A stretch of DNA of 54,076 bases, taken from the NCBI GenBank assembly GCA_903906315.1, contig CAIVJW010000338.1, forward strand, positions 1 to 54,076, written 5' to 3'. The position numbers and the translations under genes were made by a program. Positions 24,265 to 33,279 of the stretch are shown in pieces (position 1 is the first letter of the stretch; each line of letters begins with the position of its first letter). The notes under the pieces are model-generated. The model saw only the letters and a program-made list of their open reading frames with translations, had not been told where the DNA came from and did no database searches. Source of the stretch: an uncultured delta proteobacterium (lineage in GTDB: Bacteria > Myxococcota_A > Polyangia > Polyangiales > Polyangiaceae).

Positions 24265-25326
24265 TCAGCGCGGGTGGACGTCGATCTTGAGCTTGTACGC
24301 GCCCTCCGTCGTGCCCGGCGCGCCCGCGACGCCGATGATGACGTTGTACGGGTGCGTCGTGGCCTGGATCTTCAGCTTCTCGGCGGCGCCGGGGTTCGAG
24401 TCCTTCTTCTGGTCGTAACCGGCCTCGCATGTCACGGCGCTCGGCGAGTTCGGCGGGTAGTGCTTGGTGTCCTTGGATCCGATCATCAGCGCGTAGACGC
24501 TGACGTCGACCTTCGGGTCCGTCGGCTCGGCCGTCACGATCATCTCGGACTGCGGCGGGATCGTCGTCCGGTAGAGGACGTGGTTGCCGTTGAAGTTCAC
24601 GTTCTCGGTCGCCGGCCAGCACGCGACCTGGCTGTTCGAGGCGAACGAAATGTCGATCTTGCCGCCGGTCTCGAGCTTGCCGGTGGTCTCGACGGTCTGC
24701 CCCGCCTTGGAGTCGACGACGATCGGGACGAGGTTGGCCGAGGGCGCGTCGTTCGTCTCCTTCGTGACGAGCTCGACCTTGAGCGTGTACGCGCCCGTCG
24801 TCGTGCCCTTCACGCCGGCGACGCCGATCACGACGTTGTACGGGTGGTTGGTGGCGACGAGCTTGACGCTCTCGGGCGCGCCCGGGTTCGAGTCGCTCAC
24901 CTGGTCGTAGCCGGCCTCGCACGAGACGCAGCTCGGCAGGTTGGGCGCGACGTGCGTCGTGTCGGTCGAGCTGATCGTGTAGGCGTAGACCGAGAGATCG
25001 AGCTTCGGGTCGTCGGGGGTGACGGTGATCTTCATCTCCGAGTACTTCGGGATCTGCGTCGCGTAGAGGACGTGATTGCCGCCGAAGTTGACGCGCTCGG
25101 TGCCCGGGAAGCAGGCGACGGAGCTGTTCGAGGCCCAGCCGAGGTCCATCGGAGCGCCCTTCGACAGGTTGCCCTTGGCGCCGACGGCCCCGTTGGGCTT
25201 CGACTGGAAGGACGTGACCCCGGCGGGCCAGCTTCCGGCGGCCGCCGGGCCGTGGACGGCGGCGCCCAGGCCGAGCGCCGCGAGGGTGAGGAAGAACGTC
25301 AGGCCATGTCGTCGGGTAAGATGCAT
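24265..25326 (-). CDS. secreted protein with two tandem PPC-like beta domains
   Basis: A 353-residue exported protein with a signal peptide starting at ATG 25326 (MHLTRRHGLTFFLTLAALGL), cleaved near AAAGSW. The mature part is two copies of a domain of about 145 residues. Each has FASNSQVACWPATENVNFNG or WASNSSVACFPGTERVNFGG, then NHVLY, a strand with SEMxxT, DLSVYA/DVSVYA, CEAGYDQ, and HPYNVVIGVAG/HPYNVIIGVAG. The layout resembles bacterial pre-peptidase C-terminal (PPC) domains. Two Cys per copy are conserved, suggesting disulfides. No enzymatic domain is present. It is a single gene; the 228-bp gap upstream, before the kinase gene, should hold its promoter. Confidence 0.8.
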   Translation of the reverse strand: MHLTRRHGLTFFLTLAALGLGAAVHGPAAAGSWPAGVTSFQSKPNGAVGAKGNLSKGAPMDLGWASNSSVACFPGTERVNFGGNHVLYATQIPKYSEMKITVTPDDPKLDLSVYAYTISSTDTTHVAPNLPSCVSCEAGYDQVSDSNPGAPESVKLVATNHPYNVVIGVAGVKGTTTGAYTLKVELVTKETNDAPSANLVPIVVDSKAGQTVETTGKLETGGKIDISFASNSQVACWPATENVNFNGNHVLYRTTIPPQSEMIVTAEPTDPKVDVSVYALMIGSKDTKHYPPNSPSAVTCEAGYDQKKDSNPGAAEKLKIQATTHPYNVIIGVAGAPGTTEGAYKLKIDVHPR

Positions 25327-25554
25327 GGCTGCGGCGGATAGCAAAAAAGGTGCCCGGTGGGCCACGTGGGTCGGTCCGTGGCCCGCGCCGCGCGCGTGAA
25401 TGCGGTAGGTTGGCGCCCGGCGTCGTTCAGTGCTGCAAGGCGTCACGCAGGGTTTGCGCTCGGTGGCGCGGTTCGCGCGGGGGTGGATCCCGGGCCGCCA
25501 GGGCCGCCGCGATCCGAGGCCGGTCTTCGGGGCGTGGCGGGTCGGCGCGCGAGG

Positions 25555-27183
25555 TCAGTCGGGCGGCGCGACCGCGCACGTCGCGCCGTCGACGGTGAAG
25601 CTCGCCAGGCCGACCTGCACCAGCCATCGAGGGCCGCGCGGCGTGACCAAGTAGTTGAACGAGGACGCCATCGGGGCGCCGCCGAGCTTGCGGGTGATCG
25701 CGCGCATCGCGCCCTGGGTCGTGCACTTCGGGTCGGGGATCGGCGGCGAAGTGGGGGCTCCGGCGGGGCAGGCGTCCCACGTCGAGCCGGCTCCGAAGGT
25801 GACGATCAGCCACGGGCAGTCGGTCGCGGAGGTGCCGAAGATGTACTGGACCGAGTCCTCGACGTTCGCGACGGCGAGCAGCCCGTCGTGGGTTCGCGTG
25901 GAGACGTTGATGCCGAGGAGCCTGGGCGCGGGGCGCTTGGCGGCGACGCGGCGGCGCACGAAATCGATGCGCTCGGCAGGGTCGAAGCGCCCGGAGAGCT
26001 CGGAGGGGAGCGGGTTCATCCCCGTGAATCCGCTCGCCCCGCTCGAACCGGCCGGCCTCAGGAGGACGAGGCCGGTCACGAGGCCGCCCGCGACGACCAC
26101 GCCGCCGATCGCGAACGCGAGGACCATGAGGGTCGCCGTCCTCGCGGGCGAGGCCGCGGGCTGTGGTGGCGCGGCCGGGGCCACGGCGGCGCGGGGCGTG
26201 GCGCTGTGCGCGGAGCCCGCGGTCGGCAGCGGCGTCGACGCGAACGCGCCGAACGCGGCGGGCGCGGCGTAGGGGCGCGCGTCGGAGAGCGTCGGGTCGG
26301 AGGCCGAGGGCGGGGCGATGCCTTCGACCTGGGCGGCCCACGGCGCGAACGGCGCGAGGGCGCGCGCGAGATCGTCGGCGCGCTGGGGCCGGCGGTCGGG
26401 GTCGGGCGAGAGGCAGGCGGCGACGAGGGCCTCGAGCGCCGCCGGGACGTCGGGGCGCACGGTCGCGAGGGGCGCGATCGGCTCGTTCAGCACCGACATC
26501 AGCACGGCCTCGAGCGTGTCGCCGTCGTGCGGCGGCCTCCCGGCGAGCAGGCGATACAGGATGGCGCCGAGCCCGTAGACGTCGGCCCGCGCGTCGACGT
26601 CGCGCGCCGACCGGTACTGCTCGGGCGCCATGTACCTGGGCGACCCGAGGGCGACGCCCGAGCGCGTGAGCGATCGCTCGCCGGCCGCCCGCTTGGCGAG
26701 CCCGAAATCGACGAGCTTCACGAGCGGCGATCCGTCCGCGCGCCGGCACACGAACACGTTGCCGGGCTTGAGATCGCGATGCAGGACGCCGCGGGCGTGC
26801 GCGTGCGCGAGGCCGACCGCGGCCTGCAGGACATAGCCCGCGGCCTCGTCGATCGGCAGCACGCCGCGGCGCTTGGCCAGCGCGCCGAGGTCCTGACCTT
26901 CGAGCAGCTCCATCGCGAGCCATGGGGTGCCGGCCTCGTCGCCGACGTCGAGGACGCGCACGACGTGATCGCTCTCGATGCTCGCGGCGAGCCGCGCCTC
27001 TCGCACGAAGCGCGATCGCCCCTCGGCCGCCGCCGCCGCGTCCTCGCCGAGGAGCTTCAGGGCGACGCGCTGGCCGTTGCGGGCGTCGCGCGCCGCGAGG
27101 ACGACGCCCATGCCGCCGCGGCCGAGCTCGCGCTCGATCACGTAGACGGAGGCGAACACCTCGCCCGGCTGCGGCACCCTCAC
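25555..27183 (-). CDS. transmembrane Ser/Thr protein kinase
   Basis: A 542-residue PknB-type kinase with all catalytic motifs: GRGGMGVV (22-28), VALK with Lys43, HRDLKPGN (135-142), VDFGLA (Asp159) and GSPRYMAPEQ. The kinase domain ends near residue 275. A Pro/Ala-rich linker and a transmembrane helix at about 349-376 (TLMVLAFAIGGVVVAGGLVT) put the last 165 residues outside. This outer part has LLGINVSTRTHDG, YIFGTSATDCPWL and a Cys at WDACPAG, with no family recognised; it may be a sensor. It starts at GTG 27183, divergent from the YgiN-type gene. The gene has no neighbouring phosphatase. Confidence 0.92.
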   Translation of the reverse strand: MRVPQPGEVFASVYVIERELGRGGMGVVLAARDARNGQRVALKLLGEDAAAAAEGRSRFVREARLAASIESDHVVRVLDVGDEAGTPWLAMELLEGQDLGALAKRRGVLPIDEAAGYVLQAAVGLAHAHARGVLHRDLKPGNVFVCRRADGSPLVKLVDFGLAKRAAGERSLTRSGVALGSPRYMAPEQYRSARDVDARADVYGLGAILYRLLAGRPPHDGDTLEAVLMSVLNEPIAPLATVRPDVPAALEALVAACLSPDPDRRPQRADDLARALAPFAPWAAQVEGIAPPSASDPTLSDARPYAAPAAFGAFASTPLPTAGSAHSATPRAAVAPAAPPQPAASPARTATLMVLAFAIGGVVVAGGLVTGLVLLRPAGSSGASGFTGMNPLPSELSGRFDPAERIDFVRRRVAAKRPAPRLLGINVSTRTHDGLLAVANVEDSVQYIFGTSATDCPWLIVTFGAGSTWDACPAGAPTSPPIPDPKCTTQGAMRAITRKLGGAPMASSFNYLVTPRGPRWLVQVGLASFTVDGATCAVAPPD

Positions 27184-27342
27184 GCGCGCAGTCTACGCGA
27201 GGCGCGGCGGCGGCGGCGGGCCGGACGCTCGCGGCCGCGATCGCTCGGGACGCCGATGATCCCGCGCGCGTCGCGCGCATCGGCTACCTTTCGAGGTTCG
27301 GCTGCCGCGCCTCGCGGCGCGCCGACCCGACGAGGAGAGGCC

Positions 27343-27630
27343 ATGTCGACCGTGCGCATCAACGAGTTCCACGCGGCTGCCGACAAGGCGACCGAGCTTC
27401 GGGCCTTCCTGCGCGGCGTGATCGAGATCGTCGAGACCTCGCCGGGCTGCGTCGCGTGCGTGCTGCTCGCCGACCGCGAGGACGCCGCGCGGCTCGTGAT
27501 CGTCGAGACGTGGGAGAGCGTCGCCGCGCACCAGGCCGCCGCGACGCGCATCCCGCCGGAGACGCTCGCCGCGGTGCGACCGCTCCTCGCGGAGCCGCCG
27601 CGCGGCCGTTACTACGACGAGATCCGCTGA
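27343..27630 (+). CDS. antibiotic biosynthesis monooxygenase (YgiN-type quinol oxygenase) domain protein
   Basis: A 95-residue ferredoxin-like-fold protein of the ABM/YgiN group. MSTVRINEFHAAADKATELR and FLRGVIEIVETSPGCVACVL give the first strand and helix; VIVETWESVAAHQAAA is the family signature. Relatives oxidise quinols or tailor polyketides without cofactor, though many are uncharacterised. A good ribosome-binding site (GAGGAGAGG at 27332-27340) fixes the ATG. No biosynthetic cluster lies next to it, so a housekeeping role in redox stress is more likely than antibiotic synthesis. Confidence 0.88.
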   Translation: MSTVRINEFHAAADKATELRAFLRGVIEIVETSPGCVACVLLADREDAARLVIVETWESVAAHQAAATRIPPETLAAVRPLLAEPPRGRYYDEIR

Positions 27631-27711
27631 CCCGACCCCGGCGCCGATCGCCGAGGCGTCGATTCACGGGGGGCGCCGATCCCCGGCGCGGGCGGCGCGC
27701 CCTCGCCTGCG

Positions 27712-28125
27712 TCAGTCCTCGCTCGCGAAGTGGACGCCGTCGGCGTCGCGCGCGATGTAGGCGACGCGGCCCGCCTGCGCTGCGGCGAGCGCGGCCGCGG
27801 CCCGCGCCGCGTGGGCGTCGAGCTCGTCGCGCGACGCGGCGAGGGCGCGCTCGAGCTCGGCGAGCGAGCGCTCGAGCTCCTCGACGCCGGCGCGCGTCCA
27901 TTCGCGCGAGCTGTAGGCGATGACGGCCGGGTCGGCGTCGAGATCGGCCTCGTCGGGGCCCACCGCGCGCACGAGCCAGGTCTCGGTTGCGCCCTGCGCC
28001 TCGGCGTCGCGCAGCATCCCGGTCGCGCGCGCGATCTCCCAGTCCGCCTCGCTCGCGGTCGTGCCCTCCGCCACCGCGGCCACCACCGTCGCCCCCGTGC
28101 CGAGCACCAGCGTCGTCGTCTGCAT
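27712..28125 (-). CDS. hypothetical protein with C-terminal coiled coil
   Basis: A 137-residue acidic protein from ATG 28125. The first 70 residues look globular (MQTTTLVLGTGATVVAAVAE, then TETWLVRAVGPDEADLDADP). Residues of about 75-120 form an Ala/Glu/Leu-rich helix suited to a coiled coil (VEELERSLAELERALAASRD). It ends with GRVAYIARDADGVHFASED. The hydrophobic N-terminus is short and weak, so I would not call a signal peptide. It is convergent with the YgiN-type gene (81-bp gap) and divergent from the LytS-like gene. Function unknown. Confidence 0.65.
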   Translation of the reverse strand: MQTTTLVLGTGATVVAAVAEGTTASEADWEIARATGMLRDAEAQGATETWLVRAVGPDEADLDADPAVIAYSSREWTRAGVEELERSLAELERALAASRDELDAHAARAAAALAAAQAGRVAYIARDADGVHFASED

Positions 28126-28206
28126 CGCGACCTCCGGCGCGGATGCTACGGCGCCGCGCGCCCGCGGGGAAAGCGGCTCGCCGGGCGCGCGCCAGGCGCG
28201 CGGAGT

Positions 28207-29355
28207 ATGCTCGCCGCCGTGTCACCGTCCGACCCGAGCCCGCCGGCGCGCAAGGCCATGCCGCGAGCGCGCGCGAGCCGCCTACTCGGCGTCGGCGTCG
28301 TCGCCCTCGTCGTGCTGCTCCAGCTCGGCACACAGGTCGCGGCCGGCCACGACCGCGGCCGCCTGATCTCGAGCGCGCTCTTCCTCTCGATCGAGCTGCC
28401 GCTCCTCATGAGCGCGCTCTCCGTGCTCTACGCGACCGCGACGCGGCGCCAGCTCGGATCGCTCCGCACGCTCGGCGCGGGCATCGTCCTCGCCGGGGCG
28501 CTCGGCGCCGGCGTCGGCGCGATCTTCTGGGAGCTGAACCACCACTACCCGTGGATCCGCATGCACTCGGGCACCTCGCCGGCCGTGCTCGCGCGCGCGA
28601 CGCTGTGGGGGCTCTCGCACGGCGTCCTGCACTTCGGCCTGTGGACGCTCGCGTTCGTCTTCCCGTTCGCGATCGAGGACGCCCGCGTGCGCGCCCTCGA
28701 GGCCGAGACGCTCCGCCTCGAGGCCGAGAAGCTCCGGACGGCGGCCGAGCTCGCGCGCCTGCGCGCCCACCTCGAGCCCCACTTCCTGCTCAACACGCTC
28801 AACGCGATCGCGGGCCTCGTGACCGACGACCCGCGCGAGGCGCGGCGGCTGCTCGTCTGCCTCGGCGACCTCTTGCGCGACTCGCTCCGCGACGAGGACG
28901 AGATGCAATCGCTCGACGACCAGATGGCGTGGCTGCACCGCTACGCCGAGATCCTCGAGGCGCGCCACGCGGGGCACCTCGTCTTCCGCTGGGAGATCGC
29001 CGGTGAGGCGCGCGACGTGCGCTTGCCGCGCCTGCTCCTTCAGCCCCTCGTCGAGAACGCCGTCAAGCACGGCGCGCTCCGGCGCGCGGGCGACGGGGAG
29101 GTGGTCATCCGCGCGTCGGTGACCGGCGATCCCGGCGCCGGGCGCGTGGTCTGCACCGTCGAGGACAACGGGCCCGGGCTGCCCGCGCGCGAGACGCGAT
29201 CGGGCGCCTTCGGCCTGCACGCGGTCCGGCGCCGCCTCGAGCTGCGCTACCAGGGCGGCGCGGAGCTGCGGCTCGAGTCGAGCGACGCCGGCACCCGATC
29301 CATCGTCGATCTGCCGCGCGGTCCGCTCGCCGACGCGAGCCTGGGGGCTGCATGA
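28207..29355 (+). CDS. LytS/YpdA-type sensor histidine kinase
   Basis: A 382-residue membrane histidine kinase. Four transmembrane helices fill residues of about 25-160 (for example GVGVVALVVLLQLGTQVAAG and AGIVLAGALGAGVGAIFWEL). A coiled coil (RALEAETLRLEAEKLRTAAE) leads to the His_kinase box LEPHFLLNTLNAIAGL with His192. The ATPase domain follows with LLLQPLVENAVKHGAL, VEDNGPGLP and FGLHAVRRRLELRY. ATG 28207 is used; an ATG at 28258 also precedes the first helix. The stop overlaps the start of the LytTR regulator by 4 bp (ATGA), so the two form a two-component pair. No ligand-binding domain is obvious. Confidence 0.9.
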   Translation: MLAAVSPSDPSPPARKAMPRARASRLLGVGVVALVVLLQLGTQVAAGHDRGRLISSALFLSIELPLLMSALSVLYATATRRQLGSLRTLGAGIVLAGALGAGVGAIFWELNHHYPWIRMHSGTSPAVLARATLWGLSHGVLHFGLWTLAFVFPFAIEDARVRALEAETLRLEAEKLRTAAELARLRAHLEPHFLLNTLNAIAGLVTDDPREARRLLVCLGDLLRDSLRDEDEMQSLDDQMAWLHRYAEILEARHAGHLVFRWEIAGEARDVRLPRLLLQPLVENAVKHGALRRAGDGEVVIRASVTGDPGAGRVVCTVEDNGPGLPARETRSGAFGLHAVRRRLELRYQGGAELRLESSDAGTRSIVDLPRGPLADASLGAA

Positions 29356-30158
29356 TCTCCGTCCCCCCGATGGCGATCGATCCGCCGCGGCTGCGGGCCC
29401 TCGTCGTCGAGGACGAGTGGCCGGCGCGCAACTACCTCGTCGAGCTCATCGAGGCCTCGCGCCTCGCCGAGGTCGTCGGCGCCGTCGCCGACGCGAGCCA
29501 GGCGCGCGAGGTCCTCGAGGCGACGCCCGAGCTGCCGGTCGACGTCGTGTTCGTCGACGTGCAGCTCTCGGGCGCGGGCGGCGAGCGCGCCGGGCTCGAC
29601 CTCGTCCGATCGCTCGCGCACGCCCGGCCCCCCGCGTTCGTCTTCGCGACCGCCTTCGACCAGCACGCCCTCGAGGCCTTCGAGCTCGGCGCGGTCGACT
29701 ACCTGCTCAAACCCTTCAGCGAGGACCGCGTCGCGCAGTGCCTCCGACGCGTCCGCGCCCGCGCCCCGCGCGCCGGCGCCCCCGCACCGGGCGCGCTGCG
29801 CATCGTCGCGCGCCGCAAGAAGAGCCTGATCTTCCTGGAGCCAAGGGAAATATGGGCGTTCGAGGCCGCCGACCGCATGACGTTCGTGCACACCGAGCAC
29901 GGCACATTCGACCTCGACCTCTCGCTCGCTGCGATCGAGACCTCCTTCGGGCGGGCCTTCGCGCGCGTGCACCGGAACTGGCTCGTGAACATCGCCTCCA
30001 TCAAGGAGCTCGAGCGCGACGGCGCCGAGACGCACCTGTTCGTCGGCCCGGGGCTCGGCGACGAAGGGCGCGGCGTGCGCGTGCCCGTCTCGCGCGACCG
30101 CGCGCAGCCGCTCCGCGAGATGCTGCTGGCCAACGCGACCGGCCTCCGCAGGGGCTAG
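29352..30158 (+). CDS. LytTR-family response regulator
   Basis: A 268-residue regulator. The receiver domain has VVEDE (residues 18-22), phosphoacceptor Asp69 in VVFVDVQLSG, and Lys120 in DYLLKPF. A short linker leads to a LytTR DNA-binding domain at about 157-262 with RKKSLIFLEPREIWAFEAAD, FVHTEHGTFDLDLSLAAIET and FARVHRNWLVNIASIKELER. LytTR regulators bind direct repeats upstream of target genes. It is translationally coupled to the LytS-like kinase and is its obvious partner. The two lipoprotein genes that follow on the same strand after 56 bp are candidate targets or co-transcribed genes, by position only. Confidence 0.93.
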   Translation: MISVPPMAIDPPRLRALVVEDEWPARNYLVELIEASRLAEVVGAVADASQAREVLEATPELPVDVVFVDVQLSGAGGERAGLDLVRSLAHARPPAFVFATAFDQHALEAFELGAVDYLLKPFSEDRVAQCLRRVRARAPRAGAPAPGALRIVARRKKSLIFLEPREIWAFEAADRMTFVHTEHGTFDLDLSLAAIETSFGRAFARVHRNWLVNIASIKELERDGAETHLFVGPGLGDEGRGVRVPVSRDRAQPLREMLLANATGLRRG

Positions 30159-30214
30159 CCGCAGCGCGCGGCCGCGCGTTGACGCCGGGCCGCGCGCCGC
30201 CCGATCCTGCGGCG

Positions 30215-31270
30215 ATGATCCTCGCCGCGCCCGCCCTCCGCGCGCTCGTGCCCCTCGCGTTCGTCGTCCTGGCCGCGTGCGGCGGGGACGAGGTCGGCGG
30301 CGCGTCGTCTTCGCCCACGATCGGGCCCGCGGGCGGCGCGGGCGCGGGCGGGGCCCCCGCGACCACGAGCTCGGCCGCAGGGGGAGCGGGGACGCACGCG
30401 GGCGGCGGCGGGGGCGCCGCGGTCGGTGGCGTGGGCGGCGCGGGCGGTGCGGCTGGAGGCCTCGGTGGCGCGGGTGGTGGCCTCGGCGGCGCGGGCGGCG
30501 CGCCGCCGCCGGAGTTCGATTCCCTCGCGTGGGAGACGGGCGCGTCGATCGGCCACGGCGTCGCCCGCAAGGACGCCTTGAACCCGATCGGCGAGAGCGT
30601 CTTCATCGGCTACGCGGGCTACGCCGTCACGCTGGATTCGTCGTGCGCGTGGGTGACCGCGCTCTACCACGCCACGCTGCGCGATCGCGGCGTCCGGTAC
30701 GTCTACTGCGTGCAAGGCCCCGCCGATCCGGGCTACTCGCAGCTCGAGATCGGCAACTCGAAGATCGCCGCGAAGCTCGCCGTCGAGGTCGGCCCCGCGA
30801 CCCGGTTCATCCTCGCGGTGGCGCACTCGAGCGGCAGCTTCGTCGCCCACGAGCTGCTCGGGCAGCTCGCCGGCGGCCTCGATCCGCAGGGCGTCACGGC
30901 GGGCAAGGTCGTCTACTTCGACCTCGACGGCGGCACGAACGGCCTCTCCGCCCCGATCGTCGCGCGCCTCTCGCGCGCCTACTTCGTCGGCGCGCGCGAC
31001 GGCGCGACCGGCACCGACTCGCCGAACCACGGGGTCATGGTGGGCGCCGGCGCCACGTACGCGGCCGCCGGCGGCTTCTTCGAGATCGACGCCTCCGCTT
31101 CGGGCTGCGACGCCGGCGCCTCGTGGTGCGTGCACATGACCCCCATCACGACGTGGCCGCACGACCCCGCGAAGGCCTCGGCAGCCGCCGATTACGGCGA
31201 TTTCGCCGGTCGATCGGTCGCGACCGCGTACCTCGACGCCAAGGCCGTCGAGGCCGCGCTGTTTCCGTGA
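30215..31270 (+). CDS. stalked lipoprotein with alpha/beta-hydrolase-like domain
   Basis: A 351-residue lipoprotein with signal peptide MILAAPALRALVPLAFVVLA and lipobox LAAC. A stalk of about 70 residues, mostly Gly and Ala, follows. The remainder (from about residue 95) has alpha/beta-hydrolase features: YAVTLDSSCAWVTALYHATL, then FILAVAHSSGSFVAHELLGQ, where AHSSG would be the nucleophile elbow, and KVVYFDLDGG. A late CVHMTPITTWPHD could supply the catalytic His. The acid residue is not certain. A lipase, esterase or inactive relative are all possible. It lies 56 bp after the LytTR regulator. Confidence 0.75.
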   Translation: MILAAPALRALVPLAFVVLAACGGDEVGGASSSPTIGPAGGAGAGGAPATTSSAAGGAGTHAGGGGGAAVGGVGGAGGAAGGLGGAGGGLGGAGGAPPPEFDSLAWETGASIGHGVARKDALNPIGESVFIGYAGYAVTLDSSCAWVTALYHATLRDRGVRYVYCVQGPADPGYSQLEIGNSKIAAKLAVEVGPATRFILAVAHSSGSFVAHELLGQLAGGLDPQGVTAGKVVYFDLDGGTNGLSAPIVARLSRAYFVGARDGATGTDSPNHGVMVGAGATYAAAGGFFEIDASASGCDAGASWCVHMTPITTWPHDPAKASAAADYGDFAGRSVATAYLDAKAVEAALFP

Positions 31271-31320
31271 GGGCGCGCGGAGCGTTGCGTGGCGGCGCGC
31301 ATCGGCAGGAAGATGCGCGC

Positions 31321-31986
31321 ATGATCGTCCGTCGCGCCGCGTGGCTCACCCTCGCCTCCACCGCTGCCTTCCTCGCGTGCGGCGGCAACGTCGTCGTCGA
31401 CCGCTCGTCGGGCGCCACGACGGCCACGACCTCGGTCACGACCGGCACCGGGACGACCTCGGTCACCACCGGGACAACCACGACCACGACCAGCTCGACC
31501 TCCTCGAGCACGGTGACGACGCCCGTCCCCGCGTGCGAATGCGCCGCGGTCCAGGCGTTCCTCGAAGGGTGCGGTCACGGCGCGCCCCCCACCTGCGAGA
31601 GCTTCCCGCCCCTCGACTGCGTCTGCGCGGCGCTCGGCGGCGGCTGCGCCGGCCTCGATGCGTGCCTCGGCGGCGGCACCGGCGGCAGCTCGCCCGGCGA
31701 GCCGGGCTTGCCGCTCGCGTGCCGGCAGTGCTTCGTCAAGGCCATCCAGGGCCCGTGCGCGCCGGAGCTCGACGCCTGCAAGCAGAACCCGGAGTGCCAG
31801 GCCGAGCTCGATTGCCACAAGGGCTGCAGCTACTCCGCCGAGTGCAACGCGCAATGCGACGCCGCGCACCCGGCGGGCGCGGCCGATTACGCGACGCTCA
31901 TCCTGTGCGGCGACTGCACCGAGTGCGCGCCCGAGTGTGCCGGCACCGCGCTCTTCGCGACCTACTGCGTGTACGGCGCGAAATAG
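31321..31986 (+). CDS. Cys-rich stalked lipoprotein
   Basis: A 221-residue lipoprotein with lipobox LACGG near residue 20. A Thr/Ser stalk (runs of TTTTTT) spans residues of about 30-65. The C-terminal 155 residues carry about two dozen cysteines with regular short spacings: PACECAAV, DCVCAALGGGCAG, CRQCFVKAIQ, CKQNPECQAELDCHKGC and CGDCTECAPEC. These look like a disulfide-rich extracellular domain. No heme CxxCH motif is seen, so it is not a cytochrome. Related domains with a CxxxxxCxxxxxC...C pattern are known as myxobacterial secreted proteins of unknown role. It follows the hydrolase-like lipoprotein by 50 bp, on the same strand. Confidence 0.75.
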   Translation: MIVRRAAWLTLASTAAFLACGGNVVVDRSSGATTATTSVTTGTGTTSVTTGTTTTTTSSTSSSTVTTPVPACECAAVQAFLEGCGHGAPPTCESFPPLDCVCAALGGGCAGLDACLGGGTGGSSPGEPGLPLACRQCFVKAIQGPCAPELDACKQNPECQAELDCHKGCSYSAECNAQCDAAHPAGAADYATLILCGDCTECAPECAGTALFATYCVYGAK

Positions 31987-32004
31987 GGCGCGCCGCCCAG
32001 GTTG

Positions 32005-33279
32005 TCACTCGGCGTCGCCGGGCAGGTCGGGCGGCGCTGCGGCCGAACGGCCGAACGGCGACGCGGGGAGCTCGGTCGTGAACACCGTGCCGGCGTCCTC
32101 GGTCGACTCGAAGCGAAGGCGCCCGCCGAGGTACTGCTCGGTGAAGAGCTTCATCGAGTACGTGCCGAGGCCCCGGTCCGCCCCCTTGGTCGAGAACGAT
32201 CGCTGAAACATCTGCAGCTGCACCTCGCGCGGCATGTGGCCGGCGTTGTGCACGGAGAGCCGCACGAAGCCCGGCGCCCCCACCTCCGCCGTCAGCCGGA
32301 CGTCGCTGCCGCGCGGGCTCGCCTCGAGGGCGTTCTTGAGCATGTTCACGAGCACGCGGCGCGCGAGCGTGTGGTCGGCGCGCAGGAGCAGGTCGCCGGC
32401 GACGGGCTCGACCACGATGGAGTGCGATCGCGCGGCCTCGTGGTGGCGCAGGTGATGGGCGACCTCGTGGAACAGATCGCCGACGAGCATGTCGTCCGGG
32501 CGCGGGTGATACTCGCCGCTCTCGACCGCGGACAGCTCGCGCTGCGCCATGATCTCGTCGAGCAGGCTGTCGCTGATCGCCGACAGGTCCTTCGTCAGCC
32601 GGTGCAGCCGGTCCGGGTCCTTGATCTGTTGCATCAGCTCGACCATGCCGCGCAGGCCGCCGGCGAGGTTGATGACGTCGTGGAAGAAGAGCCGCTCGAG
32701 CGCGCGGCGGCGCTTCGCGTCGCTGATGTCGGCGACCGTGACGATGACGAACGTCTCGCCCTCGACCTTGACCGGGCGGGCCGTCACCTTGAGGTCGAGG
32801 CTGTGCCCCTGGCCGTCGACGCGCGTGCTGATGCGGCACTCCTCGTCGGCCGGCCCGTCGGTCACCAGGCAGCGCAGCACGGCGCGGAGCGCGCCGCAGT
32901 GGCGACAGGCCTCCGACGTCCCGCAGCCGCCCCGGCCCTCGGTGGCGTGGACGCATTGGATGGCCTCGCCCGGACGCTTGCCGAGCACGTCGCCGACGTC
33001 CTCCGCGCCGATGGCCTTGAAGAGCGCGTCGTTCCAGAACACGAGCTGCCGGTCACGGTTCAGCACGGCGACCACGAACGGGAGCGAGTTGACGACCTCG
33101 CGCACGAAGGCAAGCTCGCTCAGCGTGCGCCACGCGCGCTCGACCGTCTCCGGGCCGGCCCGGTGCGCGGGCGCGAACGCGGTCGCCGCGGTGGAGGGCT
33201 CGTGACCGGCCTCGTGCTGCATAGGGGCGAGTCTAGCCCCTGGATCGGCCTGCGTCGCGGCGGAGCGCCGACGGCTCAT
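32005..33279 (-). CDS. PAS-domain sensor histidine kinase with a Cys cluster
   Basis: A 424-residue soluble kinase. The start at ATG 33279 overlaps the upstream stop (ATGA); ATG 33222 is the alternative. A PAS domain (about 60-185) contains FVVAVLNRDRQLVFWNDALF, then a cysteine cluster: IQCVHATEGRGGCG, SEACRHCGALRAVLRC. The H-box is RLFFHDVINLAGGLRGMVEL. The ATPase domain has VLVNMLKNALEAS (N-box), LSVHNAGHMP, FQRSFSTKGADRGLGTYSMK and FTTELP. Similar Cys-PAS kinases occur in anaerobes and deltaproteobacteria, where metal, Fe-S or redox sensing has been suggested. No receiver gene is adjacent. Confidence 0.88.
   Translation of the reverse strand: MSRRRSAATQADPGARLAPMQHEAGHEPSTAATAFAPAHRAGPETVERAWRTLSELAFVREVVNSLPFVVAVLNRDRQLVFWNDALFKAIGAEDVGDVLGKRPGEAIQCVHATEGRGGCGTSEACRHCGALRAVLRCLVTDGPADEECRISTRVDGQGHSLDLKVTARPVKVEGETFVIVTVADISDAKRRRALERLFFHDVINLAGGLRGMVELMQQIKDPDRLHRLTKDLSAISDSLLDEIMAQRELSAVESGEYHPRPDDMLVGDLFHEVAHHLRHHEAARSHSIVVEPVAGDLLLRADHTLARRVLVNMLKNALEASPRGSDVRLTAEVGAPGFVRLSVHNAGHMPREVQLQMFQRSFSTKGADRGLGTYSMKLFTEQYLGGRLRFESTEDAGTVFTTELPASPFGRSAAAPPDLPGDAE

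Noticed and set aside
27343-27630. YgiN-type gene as sign of an antibiotic cluster
   Set aside because: No PKS, NRPS or other biosynthetic genes are near it.
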